A stretch of 64,000 nt of DNA from Acidobacteriota bacterium (GCA_013289765.1 JABCZI010000006.1:235844-299843); one strand, 5' to 3'. Numbered from the stretch's first letter, positions 26,103-34,654 are shown. The notes: generated by a model not told the origin, from the sequence alone. Made by a program: numbers and translations.

Positions 26103-26282
26103 ATGAAGATGAAGACATGGAAGGTAATTTCCAACACGGGCAAACAAGCAGACCTTGAGTCTGGCCTTGAGAAGAAGGAGGTTCAAAAGCCGACGCACAT
26201 CAGCGCCAAAGAGTTTGTTCACTGGCTGGCAGCTAAGAGCCAGATTGATGATGATTCATTGCGATCACTATTTAAGCTGTAG
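26103..26282 (+). CDS. Small hypothetical protein
   Basis: A 59-residue frame, MKMKTWKVISNTGKQADLES onward with THISAKEFVHWLAAKSQIDD near the C-terminus, preceded by gcgaggcgaag as a possible ribosome site. Composition is protein-like and it is spaced 91 bp before the S21 gene in the same direction. No family recognised; a chance frame cannot be excluded. Confidence 0.4.
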   Translation: MKMKTWKVISNTGKQADLESGLEKKEVQKPTHISAKEFVHWLAAKSQIDDDSLRSLFKL

Positions 26283-26373
26283 GCGCTGCTGGAGTGCGAA
26301 CTCCGTGCCTTCGATCAGTCAAGCAAGACTCAAGTGGCCGTGTTGTTGGTGATTTAAGACGTGTCGAGGGGTG

Positions 26374-26577
26374 ATGAATTTGGCAGAAGTCCGGTTGCAG
26401 GAAGGCGAGTCAATCGAGAACGCACTCCGTCGATTCAAGCGCAAGGTTCAGACGGAAGACATCATTAAGGAAGTGAAGCGCCATTCTTTCTACCTGAAGC
26501 CGGGCGCAAAGCGCCGAGTTAAGCAAGCCTTGGCGCGAAAGCGTGCTCGAAAGAAGATTCGCAAAGAATCGGATTAA
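26374..26577 (+). CDS. rpsU: 30S ribosomal protein S21
   Basis: A 67-residue S21: LAEVRLQEGESIENALRRFK, then KVQTEDIIKEVKRHSFYLKP and a basic tail GAKRRVKQALARKRARKKIR. S21 sits near the anti-Shine-Dalgarno of 16S rRNA and helps initiation. It has a strong GAGGGG site upstream of ATG 26374 (the GTG at 26371 is the alternative). It lies in the accessory region without any dnaG, gatB-yqeY or rpoD neighbours, so it may be an additional paralog rather than the housekeeping copy. Confidence 0.9.
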   Translation: MNLAEVRLQEGESIENALRRFKRKVQTEDIIKEVKRHSFYLKPGAKRRVKQALARKRARKKIRKESD

Positions 26578-26682
26578 GTTTGCAGTGGAATGGACGCGCC
26601 CTATCGCTGGGCAGCGGCTCCAGCAAATCCATTGCTTCTGATCGCAGCAATGGGTACGTTCTACTATGATTGCTTCGCTTTA

Positions 26683-26802
26683 TCAAAGGGTAGATTGGTT
26701 ATCGTGGGACGTCCGAACGCATGCCTTCTTCCTTCTTTGCAGTAGTCTCCCCTCGCGAAGCGCACGCAGGTCAGCGATTTGGGCCGCAGTGAGTTCGGGC
26801 AT
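26683..26802 (-). CDS. Short frame coupled to the AbiEi-type gene (possible truncated toxin)
   Basis: A 39-codon frame whose ATG overlaps the stop of the antitoxin gene (TGATG at 26800-26804). It begins MPELTAAQIADLRALREGRL, helical and protein-like, then runs into a basic stretch and stops. In bicistronic AbiEi/AbiEii modules the toxin is coupled in this position, so this may be the beginning of a lost second gene. There is no nucleotidyltransferase motif in the rest of the gap. Speculative. Confidence 0.35.
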   Translation of the reverse strand: MPELTAAQIADLRALREGRLLQRRKKACVRTSHDNQSTL

Positions 26803-27839
26803 CACTCAGATAGATACCCGCGTTTGATTTCTTCCGCCGCTTCATGCGCCCGGGGATCGGAAGAATACATCAACTCGGAATAGATGAGCCACGGATTCGC
26901 AATAGGAACTGATCCAGACTCCCGCCAAAAGGGAATGCTGCCGAAGGAACGCAGGAAGATGAGCGGGCCGGATTTGTCAGGAATGATCCGCAATTGCCGC
27001 CGCACTTGGTCGTTGAGCGACTCGATGAAGATGGGCAACTCGAGTCCGCGATAAAACTTCTGCAGCAGGTATCCAGCGGGACCGCCGGTTACCGACCATC
27101 GGACTGAGTCTTTGGCGAGCGACTCCTGGATGCCGGCGAGCATGTCATCCATTTCGCGGGCAGGCAAGCGAAAACGGCCAAGGAACAACTTCGGGCGCAG
27201 CGCGAGTTCGTATCCCCGCAACAGTTCTTCCGGCAATTTCGATCGATCTCGCAGGCGAAAGCCTTCCACTGACTCAATGAGGACTCCTCGGGCAACCAGT
27301 TGTTGCTCTACTTTCGCCACATTGCTCTTGCTGAGTCCGGCAAATTCGGCCAGTTTGCGTACCGACCAGCTTCCGGCATCTTTCGCGGTAGCGAAAGCGA
27401 ACAGGAGTTGCGAGACAGCTGGACTGATGCGTCGTTCTTCCGTCCCAGATGAGTCTTGTTTCGCGCCGACGACTGTGCGCTCGTAGTTGCGGCCGAGAAC
27501 CAGGTGCATATTGCCCGTCTGGTCGACGAAATTGATCCCCGCTTGAATTAACCGTTCGGCAGAGGGGCTGGGAATGTAGCGCGCGAATAAGAGAAGAGGC
27601 TCACGATGTTCGGTCGCGTAGAGCTTTGCCTGAGCTATCAGTGCGTTGAGCACTCCCCGGTCGAGATAAGACCGTTTCTGCTCCACCAGGAAGCGGTATG
27701 TTCCTTTTGGGGCGTGGATATTGAGGATACCGTCGGCCTCCCGGTTACGGCGGCCCTCCGGCGAAAAATCGAGATCCGTGACGAAAGGCAGAGCCTTGAG
27801 CTGCTCGATAAACGATTGAATGGTCGGCTTAAGCTGCAT
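26802..27839 (-). CDS. AbiEi-type antitoxin / transcriptional regulator (type IV TA)
   Basis: A 345-residue protein resembling AbiEi family antitoxins (PF09952-like). It shows the N-terminal DGILNIHAPKGTYRFLVEQK and the signature PLLLFARYIPSPSAERLIQAG then INFVDQTGNMHLVL (residues about 80-125), followed by a winged-helix segment WSVRKLAEFAGLSKSNVAKVEQQL and a large C-terminal domain. AbiEi proteins repress their own operon and neutralise the AbiEii nucleotidyltransferase toxin. No toxin gene is found, only a 39-codon coupled frame. The ATG 27839 is preferred because a perfect palindrome sits 20-38 bp upstream; longer frames would place it inside the gene. Confidence 0.72.
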   Translation of the reverse strand: MQLKPTIQSFIEQLKALPFVTDLDFSPEGRRNREADGILNIHAPKGTYRFLVEQKRSYLDRGVLNALIAQAKLYATEHREPLLLFARYIPSPSAERLIQAGINFVDQTGNMHLVLGRNYERTVVGAKQDSSGTEERRISPAVSQLLFAFATAKDAGSWSVRKLAEFAGLSKSNVAKVEQQLVARGVLIESVEGFRLRDRSKLPEELLRGYELALRPKLFLGRFRLPAREMDDMLAGIQESLAKDSVRWSVTGGPAGYLLQKFYRGLELPIFIESLNDQVRRQLRIIPDKSGPLIFLRSFGSIPFWRESGSVPIANPWLIYSELMYSSDPRAHEAAEEIKRGYLSE

Positions 27840-27858
27840 TCTGTCCACTATTATTCCA

Positions 27859-27877
27859 TGTCCATTACTAATGGACA
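27859..27877. promoter_or_regulatory. Perfect palindrome upstream of the AbiEi-type gene (likely operator)
   Basis: TGTCCATTA-C-TAATGGACA is a 9-bp perfect inverted repeat with one central base. A further half-site, TGTCCACTA, lies 16 bp away at 27843. Repeated half-sites just upstream of the start fit AbiEi-type autoregulation. Confidence 0.65.
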
Positions 27878-27979
27878 ATACATAATTTAGGACTTTCCTC
27901 GGCATCCCACCTGCGACACTGGGTCCCCTCAGGTCTGTTCCTGCAACCATTTCACGGCAGCTCGAAGCCAAGGCGAAAC

Positions 27980-28389
27980 TTAATTTGTGGACTTGGGATC
28001 ATGGGTCGCCACATCTTCCGAGACTGCCAGTATGCAGCCTTGCCCGTCGAATTCGATCCGGTCGGCGGAATAGGCCGTGAGCTTGATTTCACCAGATTTT
28101 GTCCGAAGTCGGGTCATCACATTTCTGATTGGACCTCCTCGCTGAAACTGTGCGACCAGTAATCTTCGATCCGTCGGATCGTCCCATATCCTAAATTCGT
28201 GCACGGTGTTCCCGAGGACGTTCTGGCGGGAGTAACCATAACGCGTTTCGAACGCGGCATTGACTTCCAGGAAACTGCCTCCCTCGAGCGTCGTAATCGA
28301 GAACGCAATCGGACTAGAGTCGAATATGTTTTGCTTCCCGGAAGACTAAGCGGGGTTGACATGCTCAGGCTCGATTGCATGAAGGGCAT
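27980..28389 (-). pseudogene. PAS-domain protein fragment, frameshifted
   Basis: The minus strand encodes a nearly complete PAS fold: IFDSSPIAFSITTLEGGSFL, EVNAAFETRYGYSRQNVLGN, then RLRTKSGEIKLTAYSADRIE and FDGQGCILAVSEDV. In this frame an in-frame stop lies just upstream near 28350 and no good start exists, whereas a second frame (MPFMQSSLSMSTPLSLPG, from 28389) supplies a possible N-terminus. A frameshift near 28320-28340 therefore separates them. The protein would end about 25 residues after the PAS core with no kinase or other output domain. Probably a decayed sensor. Confidence 0.55.
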
Positions 28390-28422
28390 GATTCACCTGC
28401 TAGCTACAGTTAGGGCTGCCGT

Positions 28423-28698
28423 TTAACTAGACTTCAGCGCAGGTGAAAATTCACCAGCAAACATGGGATGTTTGCTGGACACCTGAACGGAAGCGTCTAA
28501 AACGTTCTCGTTCAAAGCGTCGGCTAGCTTCTTTGCTTGGTCTAAGGTGAGGCCACCCAGAAGATTAAAGGTCAATACAGCATGGTTTAGTATCGACACG
28601 GTTCCATGGAAGAAATCGAGGGTAATTTCTGGCCGTCCACCCTCACCTTTACTGGCGACGAAACGACAGGTTCCGCGCTCAACTCTTGTGTCCGGCAT
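28423..28698 (-). CDS. Small conserved-type protein, unknown function
   Basis: A 91-residue protein: MPDTRVERGTCRFVASKGEG, then GRPEITLDFFHGTVSILNHA and FNLLGGLTLDQAKKLADALN. The alternating beta and helix pattern suggests a small alpha/beta fold. GGAG lies about ten bases before the ATG at 28698, better than the TTG at 28710. I recall similar proteins in acidobacteria but know no function. It is followed on the same strand by the PAS remnant. Confidence 0.6.
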   Translation of the reverse strand: MPDTRVERGTCRFVASKGEGGRPEITLDFFHGTVSILNHAVLTFNLLGGLTLDQAKKLADALNENVLDASVQVSSKHPMFAGEFSPALKSS

Positions 28699-28975
28699 GT
28701 GAGTCTCCAACTTCCTCTGTTCGCTCTCATCGTCGAGGATTTCAAGTTACCGGATTCCCTCTTTGAGCGTTCTCGGTATCACCAGTGTCAAGCGTCAGAG
28801 TTCGGAAAACTGGTCAGAATTGACCCTTTTGGAAAATCAGTAGATGGGATCGATCTGGTTTCAACTCCACGGATCGGCCTTAGAACCCCGTCTAGGAAGG
28901 AAGGCAATGTTCCACTAAAATGAATTTCCAGCCGACTTGCCAGCGGAGTGACCCGAAGACCAAGCTTCAGCAGTG

Positions 28976-29356
28976 TCAACATTCCAGAAAGTGCGAGATC
29001 GCAGGCAACAATTCTCTAGCCAACTCGCCTTTCCCGACGAAAGCATCTACAGACTTCAGTACCTGCTCAGGAACATCCGCCGCTCCAGATAGCATGATGA
29101 TCGGCGCTTTCGGCCGAAGCTGTCTCATTTCGAGGGCAACTTCGTGTCCGTTCATTTCTGGCATGACATAGTCAACGACGACAACGTCAACCGAATGGAT
29201 AGAAGCGAGTTCTAGTGCTCTATTCCCGCTGAGTGCGATCAGAACGGTATACCCAAAACTTTCGAGGAATGCCCTCTCACACTCAAGTACTTCTTCGTTG
29301 TCGTCGATGCAAAGAACGGTCTTGCCCTGACGAGTCGAGGGAGTTTGCGCGTGCAT
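28976..29356 (-). CDS. Single-domain response regulator
   Basis: A 126-residue CheY-like receiver with no output domain. The acidic pocket is in VLCIDDNEEV, the phospho-acceptor Asp in VVVVDYVMPEMNG, the conserved Thr/Ser in IIMLSG and the Lys in FVGKGE. It passes or buffers phosphate in a two-component relay. No histidine kinase is adjacent except the broken PAS fragment. The start at 29356 (MHAQTPSTRQGKTVLC) is chosen because it directly precedes the fold. Confidence 0.8.
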   Translation of the reverse strand: MHAQTPSTRQGKTVLCIDDNEEVLECERAFLESFGYTVLIALSGNRALELASIHSVDVVVVDYVMPEMNGHEVALEMRQLRPKAPIIMLSGAADVPEQVLKSVDAFVGKGELARELLPAISHFLEC

Positions 29357-29578
29357 ATTACCATTGTCAATATGCAGCCACGAGAAACCGTTCACAATTG
29401 CTCACTTAGCGAACTTTCGCGGATTGACGGAAGCGACGTTTGAGCCGTTCTAGAACCGCTGTGGTTCGGACAAAGTCGGAGTTCAGCGTTTGCCACCGAT
29501 GGTTGACGAGTGCAATGGTTCTTTACGTCAACATAGGTTTCCTGAAAGAAGTCTTGGAATATTTTGGCTATATCGCGT

Positions 29579-30391
29579 TCAGCCATGGAGTCGTTCAAGG
29601 CCGCGGAGGCGGGGTCTCTTGGCACGATCTTTGTCAGCGGGACCGCCGGGTTCTGGAGGCGCTTCTGAAGGGCTACGGCTCGTTGAGTTCTTGGGTCCCG
29701 CACCCGCGCTTATTTCGTCGTCATCTTGAAGAAGAACGTTAAGGAGCGAACTGTGAATACGTAAGCTATCCGAATCGTAGTTGATAAAGCCGAGTCTTCT
29801 GAATCGGTTCATGAAGAAACTGGCCCGTGATCGTGTTGTCCCTACCATTTCTGCCAAAGTCTCCTGGCTTAGTCTGGGGACTGACATTTCCGAGACTCCT
29901 TCTTTGCCGAAATGCGCCATCAACAGAAGAACTCGCGCCAGTCGTTTTTCGCTGGAATTGAAAAGTTGATCGACCAAGTCATCCTGATATCGGATGTTTC
30001 GTTTCAGCAAGTATTTGACAAACAGGGCCGACAATTTTGGTTCTACGCTCATTGCTTGCATCATCGCCGCCCTCTCGACGTGCAGCAAAACGCAGTCAGT
30101 CAAAGCTGTTGCAGACGACATGCGGAGAAGCTGACCAGCAAGACCACCTTCGCCAAAGAAATCGCCTTGGCCCAAGATGCCAAGGGTTGCTTCTCTCCCG
30201 TTTTCCGTTACCACACTGAGCTGCACCCTTCCGGTTTGGACGAAGAATAGGCCGTCCCTGGAATCGCCCTGGGCGAAGATTTTGTCCTTCTTCTGAAAAA
30301 ACATCATATCTCTGCCCTTTCCAATCGTTGATAGAAAGGCCCGAGGATCGAAGCGCGGCTTTCGCTTCGCGGTCGTGATTTTCTTTACCAA
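29579..30391 (-). CDS. CRP/FNR-family transcriptional regulator
   Basis: A 270-residue regulator. The cyclic-nucleotide-binding-like beta roll covers about residues 25-135 (IFAQGDSRDGLFFVQTGRVQ, LGILGQGDFFGEGGLAG) and a winged HTH covers about 160-215 (LSQETLAEMVGTTRSRASFF, MNRFRRLGFINYD). No Fe-S cysteines typical of FNR are visible. The last 45 residues are Pro/Ser/Glu-rich and probably disordered. The TTG start at 30391 has a strong AGGAGG site. The effector is unknown; regulators of this sub-type with MVGTTRSRASFFMNRFR are common in soil acidobacteria and proteobacteria. Confidence 0.82.
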   Translation of the reverse strand: MVKKITTAKRKPRFDPRAFLSTIGKGRDMMFFQKKDKIFAQGDSRDGLFFVQTGRVQLSVVTENGREATLGILGQGDFFGEGGLAGQLLRMSSATALTDCVLLHVERAAMMQAMSVEPKLSALFVKYLLKRNIRYQDDLVDQLFNSSEKRLARVLLLMAHFGKEGVSEMSVPRLSQETLAEMVGTTRSRASFFMNRFRRLGFINYDSDSLRIHSSLLNVLLQDDDEISAGAGPKNSTSRSPSEAPPEPGGPADKDRAKRPRLRGLERLHG

Positions 30392-30736
30392 ATGCCTCCT
30401 AACTCGCTAGGTCACCACTGTCGATTATGGGGGAACAGTTTGAATCTTGCTGGTCAGTAATGCTCACAATGACTAATACAACCAGTCCCTATATGTTGAG
30501 TTTTCTCGGGAAAAGACTTGCTCATCTAGCAGGTGGGCGTGGAGAGGTCGAACCTGTGTGCGTCCGGGCTGAACTTCAGTCTCGCGATTCAGTATTGGCG
30601 TGTGTGCAGCATCTTGCTCGTCTCGGTGGCGCACATTGGCCGTCGATTTCCCGAATGGTTGATCTGTTTTGACCACCTTTTAAAATCGCCGCGTGCGACA
30701 CTACCGTGAGCGCAGGATATGAAACAGGTGTATTAG
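30392..30736. other. Divergent intergenic region
   Basis: It separates the CRP/FNR gene (minus) from the RsbRD-type pseudogene (plus) and should hold both promoters. No gene, RNA or obvious dyad is seen. Confidence 0.3.
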
Positions 30737-31160
30737 TTGAAATTCAAAACGGTGGCGGACATATTGGAGCGGGAACGCGATGCTACGATCAAGGAATGGC
30801 TGACGCGAGTGAAGTTGGTTCCAGAACTAACCAATATTCCACTGAGCGATGCGCACCGCAATGAGCCATCTGCCTAAGCTGTTCGACGACCTGCTTTACC
30901 GCCTTCGACGTGACGGAGATGCCTATCCGCTCATTTCCAACTCCGCAGCAGCGCACGGCAACATGCGGTTCGTGCAGGGCTACTCCCCGTCCATGCTAGT
31001 TGAGGAATCGCGGATATTCCAAGTCAGCGTATTCAACACATTACATCTCCACCAGAGCGAACTCGATCAGAGCCAAGTGCTTTTAGACGTAATTGTCATT
31101 GCGGACGAAGCGGATACGCAACTCACAGAATCCATGCGCGGCTTTATGGCTAAGGTCTAA
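30737..31160 (+). pseudogene. RsbRD N-terminal-type protein with one-base insertion
   Basis: From TTG 30737 (SD aggtg) the frame reads LKFKTVADILERERDATIKE, then IPLSDAHRNE and stops. One extra C at 30866 separates it from the next frame, which continues HLPKLFDDLLYRLRRDGDAY, AHGNMRFVQGYSPSMLVEE and DVIVIADEADTQLTESM to the stop at 31160. Removing that base gives a continuous 140-residue helical domain like the RsbRD_N / sensor-kinase N-terminal family. There is no output domain. It is either a recent pseudogene or a sequencing error; a shorter product from ATG 30864 is also possible. Confidence 0.6.
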
Positions 31161-31242
31161 TCGGCACTGAAAGTATTTTGGTTGGAAACGACTCGACCCC
31201 AAACCGGCACTTGCTGTTGCTTCACCTACTTTGCAGGGAACT

Positions 31243-31485
31243 ATGAACGAAAAATCAGCTGCTACCATGTCGGGACTGGTCGATAAGATCATCGTGTCCC
31301 AGTTTCCGAATGAGCCAGATAAGGCACAGATTACTGTCGCAGGCGGCGACCCTCTGTATCGGGAGCTACGCGTCGTTAGCGCTCTGACCAAAGAAAACGG
31401 TGAGGAGGTAAGCCTCAAGACGGGACAAAATGTGATGGTGACAGTTGAAGCCAATTCCAAGGACACAACCAGCCAAAAGTCGTGA
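31243..31485 (+). CDS. Small conserved-type protein, unknown function
   Basis: An 80-residue protein, MNEKSAATMSGLVDKIIVSQ then PNEPDKAQITVAGGDPLYRE and EVSLKTGQNVMVTVEANSKD, predicted to be a small beta-rich fold. I recall similar proteins in acidobacteria without function. The ATG at 31243 is preferred over TTG 31231. Unlinked to neighbours apart from direction. Confidence 0.6.
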   Translation: MNEKSAATMSGLVDKIIVSQFPNEPDKAQITVAGGDPLYRELRVVSALTKENGEEVSLKTGQNVMVTVEANSKDTTSQKS

Positions 31486-31810
31486 AAACGGTGGTAACCG
31501 AGTGCTTACGGTTTTGATTGTTCGACTCCAGCTTCTTTTTCTCCGCTTCATCGAGCCTCGATTTGTTCCTGTATACCGCTATCGGCGCATTCCTTGTGAA
31601 TAGACAGTGTCCCGCCTTAGCGACCGGGCACTTCAATCCTTACACCGTCTGTTTTTTGGCGTTGATCTCAACCAAAGCGCTATCGACTCAGCCAACGAGC
31701 TCCCGTCTAATTTGTTCGCTTTGGGGAAATTCCCAAAACCGATCAATACTGCTCAGCCTCCCATTCGCGTTGAGCCTACATTGCTATTAACCCTCCCAAA
31801 GGAGGATCTC
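31486..31810. other. Intergenic stretch
   Basis: A minus-strand frame at 31415-31636 starting MKCPVAKAGHCLFTRNAPIA overlaps the preceding gene and is not convincing. A strong GGAGG ribosome site at 31801 belongs to the next gene. Nothing else is supported. Confidence 0.3.
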
Positions 31811-32014
31811 ATGAGCTCCCTACCAGAAATACCCTGCGGGATTTGCAGAAAGCCCGTAGATTTGCAGACCGATTTGTGGGCCGACGAAAACGGAAAGGCC
31901 GCCCACGCGGACTGTTACTTCGAGCGGATTGCTTCAGCGCGTCTAGCCCAGGCATGGGTCAATCGCTTTTCTCTTTCGCCAAACCCACCGGTTTGCATTC
32001 ACTTTACAGGGTGA
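31811..32014 (+). CDS. Small zinc-binding-type protein
   Basis: A 67-residue protein beginning MSSLPEIPCGICRKPVDLQT with a CxxC pair, followed by DLWADENGKAAHADCYFERI, giving H and C as further ligands: a LIM/treble-clef-like mini zinc site (C-x2-C ... H-x2-C). An excellent AAAGGAGG site lies ten bases before the ATG. Longer in-frame upstream starts have no ribosome site. The role is unknown; such proteins are common in acidobacteria as I recall them. Confidence 0.68.
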   Translation: MSSLPEIPCGICRKPVDLQTDLWADENGKAAHADCYFERIASARLAQAWVNRFSLSPNPPVCIHFTG

Positions 32015-32088
32015 AACGGATGGAACAAATCTAAAGCTAAAACATTTTTTTAACGGTTGCTCGCTTCGAGCACAGAAAAGGTCCACTT

Positions 32089-32865
32089 ATGACAAGAATC
32101 AGTTTTGCATTACCTAGATGTCTTCTGGCACTCGCTGCCAGTTGTCTACTGCTCGTCGGGACAGGATGGTCGCAGGACGAGAAGGACGAGTCGAGTATTC
32201 AAAAACGAATTAGTGCGTCAGCCAACGTTCTCAACGAGATTATGGCGACGCCAGACAAGGCGATTCCGGACAGAGTAATGAGGGACGCGAAGTGTATCGC
32301 GGTGATTCCTTCCATGGTGAAAATTGCGATTGGTTTCGGAGGAAGCCACGGGAAAGGCGTCGCTGTCTGCCGCCTGGAAAACGGTCGCTGGAGCGCCCCC
32401 GCGCCGATTACGATTACTGGCGGAAGCTGGGGATTGCAACTGGGCGGCCAAGCTATCGACCTGGTAATGATCGTGACCAATGACCAAGGAATGCAGCATC
32501 TCCTTTCCAGCAAGTTCAAGATCGGCGCCAATGCTTCGGCGGCTGCTGGCCCTGTCGGACGTGACGCAGCCGCGGACACAGACTGGAAAATGAAAGCAGA
32601 AATGCTGACTTATTCCCGAGCGCGGGGGCTCTTCGCGGGGATCGACCTGAATGGCTCAGCGATCACGCAGGACAGAGACGAAACCCGCCTTCTATTCGGA
32701 AAGTTTGTACCTTTCGAGGCTATTTTGAAGGGCAAAGTCCGACCACCGGCCGGGAGCGGGCAGTTCGAGGCGGCGTTGAGGAAATATGCAAACCAGGCTG
32801 GGGATCACGGTGAGTTGAAGACAACTCCCAAGAGCACGGAGTCCGCCAGTCGTGTGAATCGTTAA
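32089..32865 (+). CDS. Secreted SYLF-domain (Ysc84-type) protein
   Basis: A 258-residue exported protein with a signal peptide (to about residue 29, GTGWSQ). The rest is a SYLF lipid-binding domain: CIAVIPSMVKIAIGFGGSHG, GSWGLQLGGQAIDLVMIVTN, AAADTDWKMKAEMLTYSRAR and GLFAGIDLNGSAI are diagnostic. SYLF domains bind phosphoinositides in eukaryotes; in bacteria the exported forms have no defined job. The gene is monocistronic with a strong terminator 64 bp on. Confidence 0.85.
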   Translation: MTRISFALPRCLLALAASCLLLVGTGWSQDEKDESSIQKRISASANVLNEIMATPDKAIPDRVMRDAKCIAVIPSMVKIAIGFGGSHGKGVAVCRLENGRWSAPAPITITGGSWGLQLGGQAIDLVMIVTNDQGMQHLLSSKFKIGANASAAAGPVGRDAAADTDWKMKAEMLTYSRARGLFAGIDLNGSAITQDRDETRLLFGKFVPFEAILKGKVRPPAGSGQFEAALRKYANQAGDHGELKTTPKSTESASRVNR

Positions 32866-32928
32866 AACAGGACAGCTGCCGCGAGCTTGCTGAGCCCGAA
32901 CCGAAATCTGGCGGCATTCCTTAGAGAT

Positions 32929-32970
32929 GCCGAAGCCTGAAGACCCTTTCACGGCTTCGGCGGTTTTTTC
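32929..32970 (+). terminator. Rho-independent terminator after the SYLF gene
   Basis: A perfect 9-bp stem GCCGAAGCC / GGCTTCGGC (32929-32937, 32953-32961) with a 15-nt loop, followed by ggtttttt. Confidence 0.85.
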
Positions 32971-33088
32971 GCGCCCATCAAGCAAGCCGGGTTAATCAGG
33001 GCAAAGGGAGTCGCGCAACTCACTCCGTCTTTCTTAAGACCGCCGTGGTAGGCAGGAGCATGTATGACAAGGTCCGAGAGGTGATTCG

Positions 33089-33997
33089 GTGGCCCCGTTA
33101 GGTGTGCAAGGCGCCTGGCTTACGATTAAAAGATCGCTGATAACCATCTACAATGACGTTTACGACGAACACCTTTTCGTGTTCGCCGCCGGACTTTCCT
33201 ACTATTTCGTGCTCTCACTGTTTCCGCTGCTGGTATCCATGGCTTCGCTGCTCGGGTATATACCAATTCCCCATCTGTTTGAGGGCCTTCTAAGCTTGAT
33301 GGCCAAGCTTGTCCCAGGAGATGGAATGAGCTTAGTTCGCAACATCGTGTCTGACGTGAGTCACACACACAGACATTTCCTTACGCTTGGGTTAGTCTTC
33401 ACAATTTGGACAGCTTCCAGCGGGTTTGCTGCGATCATCGACGGCCTTGATCTCGTTTATCGGGTCCGCGAAACCCACCCGGTGTGGAAGACTCGACCCA
33501 TCGCCCTGGGACTGACGCTGCTCGCGGGATCTCTGTTACTCGTGGCGGTCGGATTGATGGTTGAGGGGACGTATCTCGGGACCTGGTTTACAAGCAAATT
33601 TGACTTAAATTCTGCCATACTTGCCGCTTGGCGTTATCTCCGGTGGGGCATAGCCATGATGTTTGGCATACTAGCAGTACAACTGCTCTACCATTTTGGT
33701 CCGGATTTGGAGCAGCGCTTCCGGGATAGCCTAACCGGAGCAATTGTCGCCGTCATGACGTGGGTTGGTTTGTCATACCTGCTCGGAAGTTACTTCCGAC
33801 ATTTCGAAAATCTTGACAAGACGTACGGACCGCTCGGCGCCGCCATCGGCTTGTACGTGTGGTTTTACCTTTCCGGTTTTGCCATTCTGCTAGGTGGAGA
33901 AATCAATTTTCTCCTTGGCGAATTGAGAGACCACAAAACTCTGCAACCATTGACCCCAGCGCGTACTGAGATCACTAATCTGAATGCCGCGGCGTGA
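33089..33997 (+). CDS. YihY/BrkB-family inner-membrane protein
   Basis: A 302-residue integral membrane protein. The family signature is complete: DEHLFVFAAGLSYYFVLSLF, FPLLVSMASLLG, the FTIWTASSGFAAIIDGL helix, and the C-terminal YGPLGAAIGLYVWFYLSGFA with ILLGGEINF. Six hydrophobic segments are visible. The family was once called ribonuclease BN by error; its real function is unknown, perhaps transport. GTG at 33089 has gagaggtgatt upstream. The C-terminal cytoplasmic tail after GEINFLLGELRDH is short. Confidence 0.88.
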   Translation: MAPLGVQGAWLTIKRSLITIYNDVYDEHLFVFAAGLSYYFVLSLFPLLVSMASLLGYIPIPHLFEGLLSLMAKLVPGDGMSLVRNIVSDVSHTHRHFLTLGLVFTIWTASSGFAAIIDGLDLVYRVRETHPVWKTRPIALGLTLLAGSLLLVAVGLMVEGTYLGTWFTSKFDLNSAILAAWRYLRWGIAMMFGILAVQLLYHFGPDLEQRFRDSLTGAIVAVMTWVGLSYLLGSYFRHFENLDKTYGPLGAAIGLYVWFYLSGFAILLGGEINFLLGELRDHKTLQPLTPARTEITNLNAAA

Positions 33998-34317
33998 CTT
34001 GATCCAGTTCAATAAAACGATTGGGCTCGGAAAGACGCTTAGCGATATGCTTCGTTTCCATCCGGTCAAAGTCAACACACGCCGGATTTCTCCGGCCGGG
34101 ATTGAATGTCCGCACTGAGCAATCTTAATTTTGCGTTGCAACGAGAAAACGCCCTGGCTCTCGGCCTTCCCCCAAAGGTCATAAAAGTCAGGGCGTTCTC
34201 CAAAAGCCTTCCGTGCGATTAGCGCATTGCTAGGACTTGCTTGGCGATCTGGGTTTCAAGGTGCTTGAATTCGTTCGGACAAAGTTTCCACCTGTCGGGG
34301 GGGCTTGGCGCGGTCCG
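33998..34317. other. Intergenic stretch with a long imperfect hairpin
   Basis: AACGCCCTG (34148-34156) pairs with CAGGGCGTT (34189-34197); with one mismatch the stem extends to GAG/CTC, enclosing about 32 nt. There is no T-tract directly after it on the plus strand. It may stabilise or end the BrkB transcript, or be a structured RNA. Otherwise nothing is supported. Confidence 0.4.
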
Positions 34318-34392
34318 CTAGCGCGCGGCAGCCTCTTCCCGCAATTCCTCAATTTCCTTTCGCAACGCTTCCGAACGGTCGTCTTTAGCCAT
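34318..34392 (-). CDS. Very short possible peptide
   Basis: A 24-codon frame, MAKDDRSEALRKEIEELREE then AAAR, fully helical and protein-like, on the same strand as the small gene at 34472. No ribosome site is visible. Could be a degraded end of a longer helical protein. Confidence 0.25.
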   Translation of the reverse strand: MAKDDRSEALRKEIEELREEAAAR

Positions 34393-34471
34393 AGCCAGCA
34401 ATCGTACACTAGTGAGCAATACGGGAAAGGCCTTAGTCCAAGCGGTTCGGACAAGTCGGAATGGTGCGCTG

Positions 34472-34654
34472 CTAGGGTTTCTCGTCTGCCGCGCTTTGTC
34501 GGATGTTGGTTCTTGCGTCCGTACCGGGCGGAGTCTCAGGCAAAAAAAACCTGTGTTTCTCTTCGGGACTCATGTCCCTGCCTATGACCTTCTTAAACCG
34601 AAGCAGGATTTCTTCGGGGGTCAGCGATTCTTCGTCGTCCCACGCGGTAGCCAT
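34472..34654 (-). CDS. Small acidic protein, unknown function
   Basis: A 60-residue protein, MATAWDDEESLTPEEILLRF then KKVIGRDMSPEEKHRFFLPE, with a Pro-rich tail. Acidic, mainly helical, possibly a conserved acidobacterial small protein from memory. GTG at 34657 is an alternative start. It is divergent from the zinc-ribbon-type gene at 34760. Confidence 0.5.
   Translation of the reverse strand: MATAWDDEESLTPEEILLRFKKVIGRDMSPEEKHRFFLPETPPGTDARTNIRQSAADEKP

Noticed and set aside
29392..29703. 103-codon minus-strand frame between the response regulator and the CRP/FNR gene
   Set aside because: It overlaps the 3' end of the CRP/FNR gene in another frame and shows no family features.
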